Shown: positions 35,111-43,022 of the stretch, piece by piece
How positions within the stretch are numbered: the first letter of the stretch is position 1
Layout: every line of letters starts with the position of its first letter
Assembly (NCBI GenBank): GCA_030631415.1
Contig: DAOVLE010000003.1
Span: 1 to 52,753, forward strand
Length of the DNA: 52,753 nt
From: JAAEQG01 sp023133475
GTDB lineage: Bacteria > Planctomycetota > Phycisphaerae > UBA1845
Reading direction: 5' to 3'
Program-made: the position numbers and the translations under genes
Notes under the pieces: generated by a model
What the model saw: only the letters and a program-made list of their open reading frames with translations
Told to the model about the DNA's origin: nothing
Database searches by the model: none

Positions 35111-36205
35111 CTACCTCTCAACTCTCCGCGGTCTCTGCGTGCTCCGCGGTGAAATATCCGGGCTAGCCCCGGCGGCAACCAGATCGCCGGGGCCTTGGCG
35201 GCGTTTCACGGGCGGCCAATCCCCTCGGGGATCGTACCAGCACTCCAGCACCGCCTCAAAATCCCTGGCCGACCGGACTGCCACAAAAGCATCACGAACT
35301 TGCCGGGCATGAGGATGGTGTTCGGAATACTTGATCCCAAACTTACGCATGACCCGGGCAGCCAAACGCGCACCGTGGACTCTCACGGACTCCTGAAAAT
35401 GAGCGGCAATGGCCCGCCCCTGCTCGGTAACGCTCGGCGGCGGAGGGAGCGGGCGCCCGGCATAAAGAGCCCGGCACTCGTCAAATATCCAGGGATTGCC
35501 GATGCAACCGCGGGCGAGTGATACACCGTCCACACCGGTTTCCGCCAACATTCGCATCACTGCAGCGGCGCTGAATAAATCCCCGCTGCCCAGCACAATC
35601 CCGTCGCCGACATGACGCTTGACCCGCTCAAGAAAACCCCAGTCGCTGGGGCCAATGTAACCCTGCTTCACGGTGCGCCCGTGGACCGTTACCGCAACCG
35701 CACCAATCTCCAACACACCATCGAGGATGGCAAAGAAGTTCCGGGCACTTTCCGCGGATTCGTCGATACCACGACGCAACTTCACCGTGATCGGGCAACG
35801 CTTATCCACCGCATCGTGAACACGCCTGACGATTCCCAAAGCCACGCCCGGTTGCGACAGATGAAACCCGCCACGACAACGACCTAAAACCTTGCGAACC
35901 GGGCAGCCGAAATTGATGTCGATCACATCGTACCCCGCTTCGCACATATCAAAAGCCGCCGCACCGAACTCGTCCGGGTTCGCACCCATCAGTTGACCCC
36001 CGACCGGGTGATCGTCCGGCTCCACCGTCAATACCCGCTTGCGGGTTTTGCCCCGCTGGGTAACCAGCTTGTCGAGAACCACTTCGTTGAGGGTATAGGG
36101 CGCACCATACCTCCGCGCGATACGCCGCATCGGCAAATCGCTGTAACCACTCAGGGCAGCTTGAACAAAGGGCACGTCAAGCTCGATGTCACCAAATCTA
36201 AGCAT
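35111..36205 (-). CDS. dus: tRNA-dihydrouridine synthase
   Basis: The protein has 364 residues from the ATG at 36205. Upstream in-frame sequence is repeat-derived and was excluded. It reduces uridines in tRNA to dihydrouridine using FMN. Visible features are the N-terminal APxxGxSD-like ALSGYSDLPMRR, GGQLMG, the catalytic Cys101 in INFGCPVRKV, KLRRG, VHGRTVKQGY and GSGDLFS..GVDGVSLARGCIGNPWIF. The protein is close to family length, but its last ~15 residues (ISPRSTQRPRRVER) come from a CGCAGAG-type repeat that also supplies the stop. Which Dus subfamily it belongs to was not decided. Confidence 0.92.
   Translation of the reverse strand: MLRFGDIELDVPFVQAALSGYSDLPMRRIARRYGAPYTLNEVVLDKLVTQRGKTRKRVLTVEPDDHPVGGQLMGANPDEFGAAAFDMCEAGYDVIDINFGCPVRKVLGRCRGGFHLSQPGVALGIVRRVHDAVDKRCPITVKLRRGIDESAESARNFFAILDGVLEIGAVAVTVHGRTVKQGYIGPSDWGFLERVKRHVGDGIVLGSGDLFSAAAVMRMLAETGVDGVSLARGCIGNPWIFDECRALYAGRPLPPPPSVTEQGRAIAAHFQESVRVHGARLAARVMRKFGIKYSEHHPHARQVRDAFVAVRSARDFEAVLECWYDPRGDWPPVKRRQGPGDLVAAGASPDISPRSTQRPRRVER
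35115..35155. repeat. CGCGGAG/CGCAGAG repeat forming the 3' end of dus
   Basis: The minus strand reads CACCGCGGAGCACGCAGAGA then CCGCGGAGAG and encodes the terminal residues of Dus. Related units lie at 30535, 34991 and 36307. Confidence 0.8.
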
Positions 36206-36213
36206 CTCACTCG

Positions 36214-36344
36214 GGGAGAATGGAGAATGGGAAAAATGGAAAATGGAAAATGTCGCGCGGTGGGTGTTCTCATTGCGATAGCTTAACCTCTTTCCAAGGA
36301 ATAATACTCTGCGCTCTCTGCGTCTCTGCGTCTCTGCGTTCATA
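36214..36344. repeat. Short tandem repeats upstream of dus
   Basis: GAGAATGG/GGAAAATGG-type units lie at 36217-36250. CTCTGCG-type units follow at 36307-36340. The unit resembles that in 30535-30568. Confidence 0.7.
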
Positions 36345-36361
36345 AACAATCCGGGTTGCCG

Positions 36362-37363
36362 CTAAATACCCTGGTGCGGTTGCTTTTGCGGCACGGTTAG
36401 GGCGATGACGCGGCGGACGCGGCGCCCTGATTCGGTCTCCACCGTTAGAGTCACGGTGTAGTCGCCGGGCTTGGCATAGGTGTGGAGCGGTGTAGCCACC
36501 GGCGAACTTTCGCCGTCGCCAAAGTCCCAACGGTAGGCCCGCAATTCAAACGACGCATGTGTCTTGAACTGCACCGACATGGGGTCGCCGCTGTCAGCCA
36601 AAAAGGCTCGGATACGCAACCACGGCACCTTGCGGATCACCCGCGAGAAAAACTCATACGCTTTGGTAGGGTGGCCTTTGTGTGTGCCGCCGGTTTCCTC
36701 GGGTGTTATGGCGGCGTGATGCTCGCGTAGCCATTTGACGCAGTGCTTGCCCTGTTTGCCGGTGAGGATGTCTATCGAACCGTAAAGCACAAAGATCGGC
36801 TGATACGGGTCGATGCAGCCGGCCACTTCGCTGAGGTAGACCGAATCGAAGTTGCCCTGCAAAACCGCCAGAGCACGGAACAGCTCCGGGTGTTTCAGCC
36901 CCGTGTATAGCACGGCATAATTGCCCGCCGACCAGCCAGCCAGGAATATCCGGTCGCGCGAGATGTTATGACTGCCCTGGACGTGTCGCACCATTGCCAG
37001 GATGGTTTCTTCGTCTTCACGTTGCCGCTTGATCTGTTTTTCGGCAGGCGGTGGAAAATCGCCCTTCGTGCCTTTCAACGACGGGGCAACGACCACAAAA
37101 CCTTTCACCTCCGCCAGCTTCACCCAATCGCGGATTTGCCGCAGAGGGGTGTCCCACGGTCTGGTGCCGTGACAGACGACAATCAAAGGCCAAGACCTGG
37201 CAGGATCGTAGGTCGAAGGCGTATAGACAAGATACTCTCTGCCGAGGTCCGGCTCCACCATCGGCTCGATGGGGTTGGGGACACGCGGATCGCGGTATTG
37301 GGGGCATCCACAGAGGCCTGTCAGCAGTAATGCGAAGCAGCAAAAGCGGACGGCAGTCATCAT
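36362..37363 (-). CDS. Lipoprotein alpha/beta-hydrolase (esterase-like) with C-terminal PKD domain
   Basis: The protein has 333 residues from an ATG preceded by GGAAGGA. The N-terminus FALLLTGLCGC gives a probable lipidated Cys20. The hydrolase core has VVCHGTRPWDT (oxyanion hole, about 65) and the nucleophile elbow GWSAG with Ser145. It also has a YGSIDILTG acidic loop and a GTHKGH histidine. These resemble PHB-depolymerase/feruloyl-esterase-like enzymes. From about residue 255 there is a PKD fold (YRWDFGDGE...HTYAKPGDYTVTLTV). It is probably surface-anchored and cleaves an ester in a polymer; the substrate is unknown. It stands alone as a transcript between dus and infA. Confidence 0.85.
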   Translation of the reverse strand: MMTAVRFCCFALLLTGLCGCPQYRDPRVPNPIEPMVEPDLGREYLVYTPSTYDPARSWPLIVVCHGTRPWDTPLRQIRDWVKLAEVKGFVVVAPSLKGTKGDFPPPAEKQIKRQREDEETILAMVRHVQGSHNISRDRIFLAGWSAGNYAVLYTGLKHPELFRALAVLQGNFDSVYLSEVAGCIDPYQPIFVLYGSIDILTGKQGKHCVKWLREHHAAITPEETGGTHKGHPTKAYEFFSRVIRKVPWLRIRAFLADSGDPMSVQFKTHASFELRAYRWDFGDGESSPVATPLHTYAKPGDYTVTLTVETESGRRVRRVIALTVPQKQPHQGI

Positions 37364-37456
37364 CGTAAGTCCTTCCGCAAGTTACGGGCACAATGCGATA
37401 CCATTATATCGCTTGCAACCCACCCTGCCACATAAACAGATTACTCTGGGTAGGGC

Positions 37457-37484
37457 TTGCTTCGCAGATACCATGTGGTAAAAT
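37457..37484 (+). promoter_or_regulatory. Likely promoter of infA
   Basis: TTGCTT and TAAAAT are separated by 16 bases; TAAAAT matches five of six consensus -10 bases. The expected leader is about 110 bases. Confidence 0.4.
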
Positions 37485-37600
37485 GAATGGTGCGTGTACA
37501 GAGAGGGATTTGTTTTTGCACACGGGTGGGTGATTCCGTGGAATTGCCGATCTGCGGGGGGTGTGTAGTTTTAACATTGGTTTGGAGCAGTGTAGGTTGT

Positions 37601-37828
37601 ATGTCCAATGCCAAAGCAACAGAGCTTGAGGGGATAGTAATAAAGGCCTTGCCCAATGCCATGTTTATGGTTGAGTCGGACTTGGGCGATGGCGAAAAGC
37701 ACCGGATTCTGGCGCATCTTTCCGGGCGAATGCGCAAGTATTATATTCGCATCGTGCCGGGCGATACCGTGTTGGTCGAAGTCTCCCCCTACGATCTTTC
37801 TCGAGGACGGATCACATACCGCAAGTAG
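37601..37828 (+). CDS. infA: Translation initiation factor IF-1
   Basis: The protein has 75 residues, the usual length. It is a single OB-fold protein that binds the ribosomal A site during initiation. MSNAKATELEGIVIKALPNA is followed by FMVE, the HRILAHLSGRMRKYYIRI core and PGDTVLVEVSPYDLSRGRITYR, all standard IF-1 features. The frame is open 38 codons further upstream but that part has no family match, so the ATG at 37601 is used. The ribosome binding site is weak (GGAG 13 bases upstream). No ribosomal protein genes are next to it. Confidence 0.97.
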   Translation: MSNAKATELEGIVIKALPNAMFMVESDLGDGEKHRILAHLSGRMRKYYIRIVPGDTVLVEVSPYDLSRGRITYRK

Positions 37829-37965
37829 CACCGTTCGGCAGTCTCGGCCACTGGGGGCAACGCTATCTCGGGCCGCACCTCAAAAAGCCGCCGCTGACCC
37901 AATCGCATCATAACCTTTTGTCAAGCAATACTCTGCAATCATAAAAAATCGTATATATTCAGCAC

Positions 37966-38050
37966 GTAGGGTGGGTGGAACCTCGCGGAGCGAGGTGGAA
38001 CCCACCAACCGGCGTGGTGGGTTCCACTTCGCTCCGCGAAGCTCCACCCG
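37966..38050. repeat. GTAGGGTGGG composite element upstream of the ABC-F gene
   Basis: It has CGCGGAGCGAGGTGGAACCC on the left and GTGGGTTCCACTTCGCTCCG on the right, so it can fold into a long stem. It is related to copies A and B. Just before it is an AT-rich tract (37940-37960, TATATATT). Confidence 0.7.
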
Positions 38051-38095
38051 AACAAGGGATTTCGCAGATGCGGCTGGAGCGTTTAGAATAGGGTC

Positions 38096-40018
38096 ATGGC
38101 TTCGGTGGTTCTACAGAACGTCACCCGGCAGTTCGGGAGCAAGGTGGTGCTCGAGGGCGTGGCCCTGGAGATTTACTCGGGGCAGACCCTTGGCCTGGTG
38201 GGGGTCAACGGTGCCGGGAAGACCACCGTGTTCAAGCTCATCACCGGTGAGCTTCAACCCGACATGGGAACGGTCACACGCTCAAAGGGGTTGCGAATAG
38301 GGCACCTCGAGCAGGAGCCGCGGCTGGATTCCACCCGGACGCTGTACGAGGAAGTGGGGGAGGCCTTCGCCGAGATTCTCGCACTGGAGCAAAAGCTCCA
38401 CGAGTTGGCCCGGCAGATATCCACCCACCACGACGATCCCTGTCTGCCCGAGCTTATGGCGGAGTATGATCGGCTGCACGCTCGTTTCGAGACGGGTGGA
38501 GGCCATAATATCGAGGTGCGCATTGCGGAAGTCCTTGGTGGTCTGGGCTTTACGGAGCAGGATTACCGCCTGCCGGTTTCGGCGCTTTCCGGCGGCCAGA
38601 AGTGCCGGGCTGCTTTGGCTAAGATGCTGTTGCAGGATCGCCACTTACTGCTTCTCGATGAGCCGACCAACCATCTGGACATCGATGCCACTCGCTGGCT
38701 CGAGAAGTTTCTGGCTGGTCATCATGGTGGTGCGGTGATCATTTCGCACGATCGCTATTTGCTGGACCGGTTGGCGGATAGAATCGTGGAGGTCGAGAAT
38801 CGCAAGTTGGCATTCTATCCGGGGAACTACTCGAACTACGTAGCCACCAAAGAGCGTCGCCTGCTAACCGAAGCCCGTCGCTACGAGCAGGACCAGGCTT
38901 ATATTCGCAAGCAGCGCGAGTTCATCAGCAAGCACAAAGCCGGGCAGCGTTGCAGGGAGGCCCGAGGCCGACTAAGCCACCTCGAACGGCGGATTGCCGC
39001 CGGGGAGTTCGTGCTCGAAAAACCCGCCAACCAGCGGCGAACCAAAATCGAGTTCAAGGCAGCCAAATCAGGCGGGCAGATGGTCCTGCGCTGCGAAGAG
39101 GCATCCAAGCGTTATGGGGACAAGACGCTTTTCGAGGGGCTCACTTTCGACGTCTACAAGGGGCAGCGGCTGGGCATTACCGGGCCTAACGGGACCGGAA
39201 AGACCACTCTGCTAAGGATCGCCCTGGGGCAGGTTCGCTCCGATACTGGGGTGGTGCGTCTCTACGAAAACCTGCAGGTGGGGTACTACGATCAGGAGCA
39301 CGCCGAACTCGATCGGTCGCTAACCGTGTTGGAATCGGTCCGCGAGGTGCGCCCGGAGATGACCGAGCAGATGGCACGCTCGTTTCTGGGCCGGTTCCTG
39401 TTTTCCGGGGACGAGGTGTTCAAACCTCTCGAAAAATGCTCCGGTGGTGAGCAGAGCCGCGTCCGCCTGGCCCGGTTGATTTTGGCGGAGCCGCAAGTGC
39501 TGATCCTCGATGAGCCGACCAACCATCTGGACATCCCCGCACGCGAAGTCTTGGAAGAGGCTCTAAGCGATTATGACGGCACCATCATCGTGGTCAGCCA
39601 CGACCGGTATTTTCTGGACCGTGTGGCCCAGCGGTTGCTGGTTATCGAGCGAGGCCGACATCGCCTGTTCGCAGGCGGATACACCACTTACATCGAGGCG
39701 TTGGAAGCGGAAAAAGCCCGCGCCCAAGCCGCCGCGTCGCCCACCAGGCCCTCGGCCGGCAAGAAAAAGCCTCTGCGACCCGGTGCCGCGGCATGCTCTT
39801 CGGAGCCCTCCCCCTACGACCGGATGACCATTGAGCAGCTTGAAGAACTCATCATCGAGCGGGAGGCTCGAATTGACGAATTGAACGCCCGTTTCGCGGA
39901 TCAGCAGGTGTATCGGGACCCGGAGGCTTCCCGGCATCTCCAGACCGAGTTGCAGCAGCTTCGGGCTGAACTCGCCGAGATCGAGGCCCAATGGGACAAC
40001 CGCGTCGAAAACGCATGA
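38096..40018 (+). CDS. ABC-F family ATPase
   Basis: The protein has 640 residues with two ABC domains and no membrane segments. Walker A motifs are GVNGAGKTT (36-44) and GPNGTGKTT. Signatures are LSGGQ and CSGGEQ, each followed by LLLDEPTNHLD or LILDEPTNHLD and then SHDRY. The linker between domains (NYSNYVATKERR...) is the family's P-site-reaching linker. The C-terminus from about 575 is a charged coiled coil (MTIEQLEELIIEREARIDEL), as in Uup-type members. ABC-F proteins act on ribosomes to relieve stalling or protect from antibiotics. Lacking closer comparison, the subfamily is not assigned. Confidence 0.93.
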   Translation: MASVVLQNVTRQFGSKVVLEGVALEIYSGQTLGLVGVNGAGKTTVFKLITGELQPDMGTVTRSKGLRIGHLEQEPRLDSTRTLYEEVGEAFAEILALEQKLHELARQISTHHDDPCLPELMAEYDRLHARFETGGGHNIEVRIAEVLGGLGFTEQDYRLPVSALSGGQKCRAALAKMLLQDRHLLLLDEPTNHLDIDATRWLEKFLAGHHGGAVIISHDRYLLDRLADRIVEVENRKLAFYPGNYSNYVATKERRLLTEARRYEQDQAYIRKQREFISKHKAGQRCREARGRLSHLERRIAAGEFVLEKPANQRRTKIEFKAAKSGGQMVLRCEEASKRYGDKTLFEGLTFDVYKGQRLGITGPNGTGKTTLLRIALGQVRSDTGVVRLYENLQVGYYDQEHAELDRSLTVLESVREVRPEMTEQMARSFLGRFLFSGDEVFKPLEKCSGGEQSRVRLARLILAEPQVLILDEPTNHLDIPAREVLEEALSDYDGTIIVVSHDRYFLDRVAQRLLVIERGRHRLFAGGYTTYIEALEAEKARAQAAASPTRPSAGKKKPLRPGAAACSSEPSPYDRMTIEQLEELIIEREARIDELNARFADQQVYRDPEASRHLQTELQQLRAELAEIEAQWDNRVENA

Positions 40019-40022
40019 TCCT

Positions 40023-40043
40023 GTAGGGCGGGTTCCACCCGCC
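40023..40043. repeat. GTAGGGCGGG palindrome after the ABC-F gene
   Basis: Starts four bases after the stop codon of the ABC-F gene and could also serve as a 3' hairpin. Confidence 0.85.
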
Positions 40044-40053
40044 ACACCGGCAA

Positions 40054-40138
40054 ATAAGTCCAAAGTCCCTTGTCCAAAGTCCAAAGTCATAAACCAACGG
40101 GACCTTGGACTTTGGACCTTGGACCTTGGACTCGTCCC
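40054..40138. repeat. AGTCCAA / TTGGACC heptamer element, copy 2
   Basis: Same order and flanks as 1085-1154, with more heptamers in the left arm. The copy number differs, as expected of slippage. Confidence 0.75.
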
Positions 40139-40316
40139 TGGTTGGTGGGTTGTATTGGGGGTTGCTTTGGTGTAGGATAGTTGTGGAGAGGCAATTCGGC
40201 GCCTGTGGGAGGGCATGCCGAGAGAGATGCCCGCTGTAGAAAAGTACGAGGGATTTGCCGGGTCCGGCGTTCGGAAAACGCATGAGCCCTGCGCATATCA
40301 AACGGGAGATGTGAGA

Positions 40317-41027
40317 ATGTTAAGGCTTTGTACATTTGTGGTTTTGCTTTCATGGCTGGTGGGCCCCGTGGCATTGGGGGGCAATGTGGCGATCACCGAG
40401 TTCATAAACAATCCGGACGGGGATGACGACTTCCGCGAGTGGGTCGAGTTGTTCAACTACGGCCCGGCGGCGGTGTCCCTGATGGGCTGGACAATCTGCG
40501 ATGAGGATGTTAACTCCGAGACACTGGGTGACATTACGATTCCTTCCGGTGGATACCTCATCCTGACCGACGGCAAGGGGGTTTTCGAGACTGAATGGCT
40601 GGCTGGCGTTGCGGATGATCGGGTGGTGGAGTTCTCGACCGGTTTTACGCTCGGCAACAGCAGCGACGAGATCATCCTGCAGGACGCCGGCGATGTGGTG
40701 GTGTGGAGTCTGGCCTACGCCAACGACGAGGACACCGGCCATGCCACGTTCCTGGCGGTGGATGATTTCACCATCACCAGCTTTGGGGACAAGAGCAATC
40801 CCGGCATCGTCCGCGATGGCAATGACAATGGCCTGTCTGGTTTTCTCGGGTACGAAAGCAACGACGAGACGGCTGATGTGTATGCTTACGAATCCAGCGC
40901 AGCCGACCCCAGCGACAACGGTTGGGGCAGCCCGCTACTTGGCGGATATACCGCGATTCCCGAGCCGAGTGGTCTGGCGTTGTTTGTCCTGGCTGGTGTA
41001 GCCATCATCGGGCGTCGGCGCTGCTAG
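40317..41027 (+). CDS. Lamin-tail-domain protein with PEP-CTERM anchor
   Basis: The protein has 236 residues from the ATG at 40317, with GGGAGA upstream; a longer frame from 40215 has no signal peptide at its start. MLRLCTFVVLLSWLVGPVAL is a signal peptide. A lamin-tail fold follows: VAITEFINNPDGDDD, REWVELFNYG, GWTICD, GYLILTD and EIILQDAGDVV. The C-terminus has IPEPSGLALFVLAGVAIIG then RRRC, the PEP-CTERM exosortase sorting signal. It is probably an exported surface protein. The processing exosortase is not in the window. Confidence 0.88.
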   Translation: MLRLCTFVVLLSWLVGPVALGGNVAITEFINNPDGDDDFREWVELFNYGPAAVSLMGWTICDEDVNSETLGDITIPSGGYLILTDGKGVFETEWLAGVADDRVVEFSTGFTLGNSSDEIILQDAGDVVVWSLAYANDEDTGHATFLAVDDFTITSFGDKSNPGIVRDGNDNGLSGFLGYESNDETADVYAYESSAADPSDNGWGSPLLGGYTAIPEPSGLALFVLAGVAIIGRRRC

Positions 41028-41064
41028 CGGTCTGTCGCGATTGATTCGATGGGTCACCGGCACA

Positions 41065-41147
41065 TGGGTGGCCCACCGCTTTAGCGGTGGGGGACGCGAA
41101 TCGGCGGACCATTCGCGTCCCCCACGGCTAAAGCCATGGGCCACCCA
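41065..41147. repeat. GGTGGCCCA large palindrome, copy 1
   Basis: Arms of 37 bases (41065-41101 and 41111-41147) surround a 9-base spacer; a few mismatches lie near CACCGC/CCATGG. The inner ends read GACGCGAAT and ATTCGCGTC. Palindromes of the GTAGGGCGGG type follow at 41150-41170 and, inverted, 41186-41206. Confidence 0.8.
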
Positions 41148-41242
41148 ACGTAGGGCGGGTTCTACCCGCCTTTTCGGCATGGTGCGGCGGGTAAAACCCG
41201 CCCTACCTCTGAAATCGCAGATGCAAGCTCCACCAACCCCCC

Positions 41243-41270
41243 ATTTTCAATTTTCAATTTTCAATTTTCC
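41243..41270. repeat. TTTTCAA heptamer array forming the 3' end of the DUF2304 gene
   Basis: Three to four units of TTTTCAA. The minus strand encodes GKLKIEN and the TGA stop falls inside the array. Confidence 0.85.
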
Positions 41271-41642
41271 ATTCTTTTCCGGACCCGGTTGAGCCGGAGT
41301 GCTTGCACCCTTTTGGTTTTCCGCGTTCTCGATGGCGATGTGCCGCACCAATAGGGTCAAGTTGCTGTCGATCCGCCGCAAGCGCACATAGGTCATGTAG
41401 AAACCGATCAAAGCCACTATCACAAAGCTGTACAGAATCAGGTCCGCACCCCGCCCGATCCCCGCCGCCCGGGCCACCAACCGGGTGGAGTCAGGCCAGA
41501 TGATCGCCGCGGCAGCAACAGCCCAAACCACTGCCCACGGCAAACCGACACGTCGCGAGACTTGCCGGCGGAAGATCACGGTCAGGTTCCCAGCCAACAA
41601 AAGCGCCAAAACAACAAGCGCCACAACTTGAAAACCGCTCAT
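41247..41642 (-). CDS. DUF2304 family small membrane protein
   Basis: The protein has 131 residues with three predicted helices (VVALVVLALLLAGNLTVIF, AVVWAVAAAAII, LILYSFVIVALIGFYMTYV) followed by RLRRIDSNLTLLVRHIAI. DUF2304 proteins are typically encoded next to family 2 glycosyltransferases, as here; they are assumed to help with lipid-linked sugar transfer. The GT2 gene lies 25 bases upstream, so the two are probably co-transcribed. The last residues and the stop come from a heptamer array. Confidence 0.85.
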   Translation of the reverse strand: MSGFQVVALVVLALLLAGNLTVIFRRQVSRRVGLPWAVVWAVAAAAIIWPDSTRLVARAAGIGRGADLILYSFVIVALIGFYMTYVRLRRIDSNLTLLVRHIAIENAENQKGASTPAQPGPEKNGKLKIEN

Positions 41643-41667
41643 CGTCCGCCCCTTTCAAACATGCGTG

Positions 41668-42411
41668 TCAGGAGACCCGCCCGAAGAAATAGTGAATGAG
41701 AATCTTGATCGCCCCAAGTGCACCTTGGCCTTTGGACCGCGAATACTCCGTGTAATGAATGCTGACCGGGACCTCGCGGTAAGGCAGACCGGTTTCGTGA
41801 ACCTGATCGATCAGCTCGCTGGCATGAGCCATGCGGTCCAAGGTAATATGAATCCGCTCGGCAGCCAGGCGGGAGAACCCACGCAGGCCATTGTGCGTGT
41901 CGGTCACCTTGGCACCTGAGACGAAGCGAGTGAAAAGGATGCCGCCCTTGAGCAACAGACGCCGGCGAAACGTCATGTTCACCGCCTCGCCCAGGAACCG
42001 CGACCCCAAGGTGATCTCTGCCTCACCGCGCTGGATGGGGTCTATAAGACGGGCAATATCCGCGACCTGATGCTGCCCGTCACTATCAAAGGTCACGATA
42101 AAGTCGGCGCCTTGTTTTAGGGCAAAGGTGATCCCGGTTTGCAAAGCAGCCCCCTGCCCGCGGTTGATGACGTGGCGCAGCACGGTGGCTCCGGCACGCA
42201 GTGCTTGTGTGTATGTGTCGTCGCTCGAACCGTCATCGACGATAATAACATTGGGATACCACGCCATAACTCCCCGCACGACCTCCTCGATACATGAGGA
42301 CTCGTTATAGGCGGCAAGCACCACGCACACACGCCGCCGCATGGATTCATCGAGTTCGCGGTCGGCAGGAGCAGTTGTCGCCGTTGTATTGGATTCTTGC
42401 GTATCGACCAT
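41668..42411 (-). CDS. Family 2 glycosyltransferase (DPM1-like)
   Basis: The protein has 247 residues from an ATG with TTGAGG upstream. It has the GT-A start VCVVLAAYNESSCIEEVV, IIVDDGSSDDT, RGQGAAL and the metal-binding DSD at 109-111 (TFDSDGQHQ). It continues with EITLGSRFLG and THNGLRGFSR, then YREVPVSIHYTEYSRSKGQ. It matches polyprenyl-phosphate mannose/glucose synthase-like enzymes. It acts at the inner face of the membrane, likely with the DUF2304 partner. Whether the sugar is mannose is only suggested by the nearby manA. Confidence 0.92.
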   Translation of the reverse strand: MVDTQESNTTATTAPADRELDESMRRRVCVVLAAYNESSCIEEVVRGVMAWYPNVIIVDDGSSDDTYTQALRAGATVLRHVINRGQGAALQTGITFALKQGADFIVTFDSDGQHQVADIARLIDPIQRGEAEITLGSRFLGEAVNMTFRRRLLLKGGILFTRFVSGAKVTDTHNGLRGFSRLAAERIHITLDRMAHASELIDQVHETGLPYREVPVSIHYTEYSRSKGQGALGAIKILIHYFFGRVS

Positions 42412-42566
42412 GCCTCAACCCATTTCCGAGCCCATAAGATACGTCCACGACCTCGAATACTCCATTAGTTGTAACCGATCCGGCACCCTAAAGACAATGG
42501 TGCATGAGATTGAAGAGATGCGCACAAAAAGCCGTCATTGCCGGCAAGCGTAATTACTGAAGCGGG

Positions 42567-42580
42567 TCGGCAATTGCCGA
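42567..42580. promoter_or_regulatory. Perfect 14-bp palindrome, possible operator
   Basis: TCGGCAATTGCCGA reads the same on both strands. It lies upstream of the GT2 gene and between divergent genes, so it could bind a dimeric regulator. Confidence 0.3.
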
Positions 42581-42633
42581 TAGAATCTAATGTCGCCAGG
42601 ATGCACACCATCGCAACACGAACATGGGCGCGA

Positions 42634-42666
42634 AAGACATTATGCAGCCGATAACGTCTTTTTTTT
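42634..42666 (+). terminator. Rho-independent-type terminator with no upstream gene
   Basis: Arms AAGACATTAT and ATAACGTCTT pair at nine of ten positions around GCAGCCG, and the stem runs into a run of T. It points along the plus strand, but no plus-strand gene precedes it for 1.3 kb. Confidence 0.55.
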
Positions 42667-42687
42667 AACGATGTTATGGAGATGCAC

Positions 42688-42716
42688 TTGATATCCTCGG
42701 GTTTAGTGGGTAGATT
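42688..42716 (+). promoter_or_regulatory. Likely promoter for the manA leader
   Basis: TTGATA and TAGATT are spaced 17 bases apart. They lie just after the terminator and 307 bases before the manA start, implying a 300-base leader. A 64-codon frame (42731-42925, GTG start) lies in the leader but has no recognisable family. Confidence 0.35.
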
Positions 42717-42953
42717 GTTCTTATGGAGCGGTGGATACCCGGTTTGGTCTCCCCGGTTTGATAGCTGTGACGAACTTGGTGAGCAGCAAGCGGTTTTTGG
42801 TGTTTACGCGGGGTAAGAGTGGACACTTTGCCACCGAAAGAGTATACTTTAGCGTGGGGGAATTCCAGGTGTTTGCCGGTGAGGTAGTTTTGGCATTAGT
42901 TGACCGCCTCCCGATGATGTGTTGACAGATTAGCTTAAAGACCTTCCACTCGC

Positions 42954-43005
42954 TGCGGCACCCTTTGACCGCGCCAATACTTTCGGGGTGCCGCACGCCT
43001 TTTTT
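42954..43005 (+). promoter_or_regulatory. Hairpin plus T-run just before manA, possible attenuator
   Basis: TGCGGCACCC (42954-42963) pairs perfectly with GGGTGCCGCA (42986-42995). CGCC and six T follow, ending three bases before the ribosome binding site GGGGAGG (43008). This is arranged like a terminator hairpin in a leader. Confidence 0.45.
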
Positions 43006-43022
43006 ACGGGGAGGTCTGAGAC

